DNA of 7,057 nt from positions 1 to 7,057 of the forward strand of contig CAYNYI010000127.1 of assembly GCA_964401455.1 (NCBI GenBank), in the 5' to 3' direction. The notes beneath the pieces are model-generated. The model made no database searches. It saw only the letters and a list, made by a program, of their open reading frames with translations, and was not told the origin of the DNA. This stretch comes from CAYNYI01 sp964401455 (GTDB lineage: Bacteria > Fibrobacterota > OXYB2-FULL-49-7 > CAYNYI01). A program made the translations under genes and the position numbers. Shown in pieces: positions 5,450 through 7,057 of the stretch (position 1 is its first letter; each line of letters opens with the position of its first letter).

Positions 5450-6379
5450 TTGAAATCAATCACCTTTGCATTTATGTCTGCTGTCGCTGTTTTAATCTGC
5501 TCAGGATGCAATAAGACAGAAAATACAAGCAATATGCCGGTTATTTTCACAAGCATTTTACCGCAAAAAACATTCGCGGAAGACATAGCTGGCCCTGAAT
5601 TTGAAATAGTGTCCCTTGTGGGTCCGGGTGAAAGCCCGCACAGCTTCAACCCCACCCCGTCTCAAATGGCCTCACTCGCCAAGGCTGCCGTGTTCTTCAC
5701 AGTAGGTACCGCGCTTGAGGAAACACTTATTCCGAAAATCCGGTCCGTGTCTCCTTCACTTATAATTAAGAAAACAGACATAGGGATACAAAAGCGCACC
5801 CTCGCAATTAAATCAGATTGTGAATCCCATGACCATGAACACGCCCATCATCATGAAGAAAACGGAGATTCCGGCAAAGACCCGCATATATGGCTCAGTC
5901 CTAAAAATGCCGCAAAAATCGCGGAAAACATAGCGACGGGTCTTTCCGAAATTTTTCCCGGAAAAAAAGACATTTTTATGAAAAACCTCTCCCGGTTTAA
6001 AAAGTCCGCGGATTCGCTTCATATGGAAATTCTGAAGGTACTAGAGCCGGTAAGAGGAGAAAAGCTTTTTGTTTTCCACCCGGCCTTCGGATATTTCGCC
6101 GATGAATACGGTCTTGAACAAATCGCGGTGGAAATCCGCGGACGGGAACCCGGAGCAAAAGAACTGGCAAGGATAATTGAAGAAGCCAGAAAAAACAATG
6201 TCAAAATAATATTCGTACAGCCGCAGTTTTCACAAAAAAGCGCCTCTGTAATAGCACGCGAAATAGGCGGAGCCGTTATACCTTTCGACCCTCTGCCTCA
6301 GAGATATTTCAAAACTCTTGGAGAGACGGCGCAGGCGGTGCGAGAAAGTCTTGAAAAGCAGAAGTCGCCCGGGGAATAA
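5450..6379 (+). CDS. znuA: Zinc ABC transporter substrate-binding lipoprotein (ZnuA-like)
   Basis: This 309-aa protein is a cluster A-I metal-binding protein that captures Zn2+ in the periplasm and passes it to the ZnuBC-type permease. The start is TTG. Residues 1-19 are a lipoprotein signal with CSGC ending at C20; Cys rather than Leu at -3 is unusual. Likely metal ligands are H64 (GESPHSFNPTPSQM), H146 (DPHIWLSP), H210 (FVFHPAFGYFADEYG) and D280 (PFDPLP). A short His/acidic loop sits at 127-135 (HDHEHAHHH), typical of zinc rather than manganese members. EPGAKELARIIEEAR (233-247) and VKIIFVQPQFS (251-261) are family motifs. Length is normal. The ATPase gene starts on the base right after the stop codon. 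Zinc specificity follows from the His loop and ligand set; manganese or mixed specificity is less likely. Confidence 0.92.
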   Translation: MKSITFAFMSAVAVLICSGCNKTENTSNMPVIFTSILPQKTFAEDIAGPEFEIVSLVGPGESPHSFNPTPSQMASLAKAAVFFTVGTALEETLIPKIRSVSPSLIIKKTDIGIQKRTLAIKSDCESHDHEHAHHHEENGDSGKDPHIWLSPKNAAKIAENIATGLSEIFPGKKDIFMKNLSRFKKSADSLHMEILKVLEPVRGEKLFVFHPAFGYFADEYGLEQIAVEIRGREPGAKELARIIEEARKNNVKIIFVQPQFSQKSASVIAREIGGAVIPFDPLPQRYFKTLGETAQAVRESLEKQKSPGE

Positions 6380-7057
6380 ATGAAAACGCCTGACACAGTT
6401 GAGTTCCGGGATGTCAGTTTCTCTTATGACTCCGATACAGTCCTAAAGAATGTTACTTTCACAATCTCAGCTAATGAGATAATCAGTGTTGTCGGCCCTA
6501 ACGGCGGCGGAAAAACCACACTTCTGAAACTGCTGCTGGGGCTTTTAAAACCCGATTCAGGCTCAGTAAAAGTCTTCGGTAAAGCTCCCGGTCAGGCAGC
6601 AATGGACATCGGATATGTTCCGCAGCAGTCTCTATACGACCCGGATTTCCCGATCAGTGCATTCGAAACGGTTCTGATGGGAAGGCTCAATCCAAGAAAA
6701 TTATTCTTCAATGAAAATGACAGAAAACGCGCAGAGGATTCGATCAATGCCGTAGGGCTCTCGGGCACCGGAAATCAGAGTTTTTCGGAACTGTCAGGCG
6801 GGCAGAGACAACGCATACTTATCGCCCGGGCTCTTGCGTCATCACCCCGCCTTCTCGTTATGGATGAGCCCACCGCGAATGTTGACCAGGAAACAGCTGC
6901 CAAATTATACGCTTTGTTTGAAGAGCTCAGCAAAAAAATGGGAATAGTTTTTGTTTCCCACAATTTCAGCCTCGTATCCAATATAGTCTCAGGAGTAATC
7001 TGTGTGAACAGGGAGGCGGTTATGCACCCGACAAGCCCGGCCGATAAAAATGCGCCC
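6380..7057 (+). CDS. znuC: Zinc ABC transporter ATP-binding protein (ZnuC-like; partial, 3' end off window)
   Basis: I translated this frame by hand: 226 codons from ATG at 6380 with no stop before the right edge. It encodes the cytoplasmic ATPase that powers metal import. Motifs in order are the aromatic A-loop region (FSFSYDSD, about 13-20), Walker A GPNGGGKTT (39-47), Q-loop Q82 in YVPQQ, the family stretch DPDFPISAFETVLMGR (87-102), signature LSGGQRQR (138-145), Walker B LLVMDEP (158-164) with catalytic E163, D-loop ANVD and switch H194 in VSHN. The DPDFPISAFETVLMG segment is characteristic of zinc/manganese-type importers. The start abuts the upstream stop codon with zero spacing, and GGGG (6371-6374) within the end of the upstream gene serves as ribosome binding site. 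Only a short C-terminal piece should be missing; a permease gene (ZnuB-like) is expected next. Confidence 0.9.
   Translation, partial: MKTPDTVEFRDVSFSYDSDTVLKNVTFTISANEIISVVGPNGGGKTTLLKLLLGLLKPDSGSVKVFGKAPGQAAMDIGYVPQQSLYDPDFPISAFETVLMGRLNPRKLFFNENDRKRAEDSINAVGLSGTGNQSFSELSGGQRQRILIARALASSPRLLVMDEPTANVDQETAAKLYALFEELSKKMGIVFVSHNFSLVSNIVSGVICVNREAVMHPTSPADKNAP

Noticed and set aside
5425..5655. 76-codon open frame antisense to the start of the zinc-binding lipoprotein gene
   Set aside because: It covers the well-supported signal peptide and first domain of the lipoprotein on the other strand and resembles no family.

Overview
The window holds six protein genes and short AT-rich intergenic gaps. 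No RNA gene, insertion sequence or CRISPR array was seen. The organism looks like a Gram-negative bacterium of moderate GC content. The secreted protein at the left edge ends in a FlgD-like/type IX-type C-terminal module containing SPNPFNPST. That motif is typical of FCB-group and neighbouring phyla (Fibrobacterota, Ignavibacteria, KSB1 and similar). The phylum assignment is inference from this one motif and general style.

Left part, minus strand (1-3872). A 507-aa regulator (2349-3872) carries an N-terminal signal or anchor, a periplasmic region with an Ig-like part and a CBM9-like part, one transmembrane helix, and a C-terminal AraC-type DNA-binding domain. Downstream on the same strand, after a 171-base gap, lies a modular secreted protein (start 2177, running off the left edge). 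Its modules are a signal peptide, a Sde182/DUF1593 nucleoside-hydrolase-like domain, Fn3, an Ig-like domain, an accessory beta module and a FlgD-like tail. The gap contains two tandem copies of ATTACnnnnGTTTAAG (read on the minus strand) with an exact 20-bp period, upstream of a candidate promoter. This is the geometry expected for an AraC-family dimer. Together the genes suggest a two-gene circuit in which a membrane-bound regulator senses a glycan in the periplasm and directly switches on a secreted carbohydrate-active or carbohydrate-binding protein.

Middle, minus strand (3944-5337). These are the alpha and beta subunits of a two-subunit class I [4Fe-4S] fumarase, separated by 8 bases and probably translationally coupled.

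Right part, plus strand (5450-7057). A zinc-type ABC importer operon is transcribed divergently from the fumarase. It has a binding lipoprotein (ZnuA-like, TTG start) followed with no gap by the ATPase (ZnuC-like), which runs off the right edge; a permease is expected beyond it. A 17-bp AT-rich inverted repeat overlaps the candidate -10 of this operon and could be a Zur/Fur-family operator.

Two genes, the fumarase alpha subunit and the AraC-type regulator, lack a Shine-Dalgarno sequence and have TATATT 7-8 bases before ATG, so they may be leaderless. The other four genes have recognisable ribosome binding sites.
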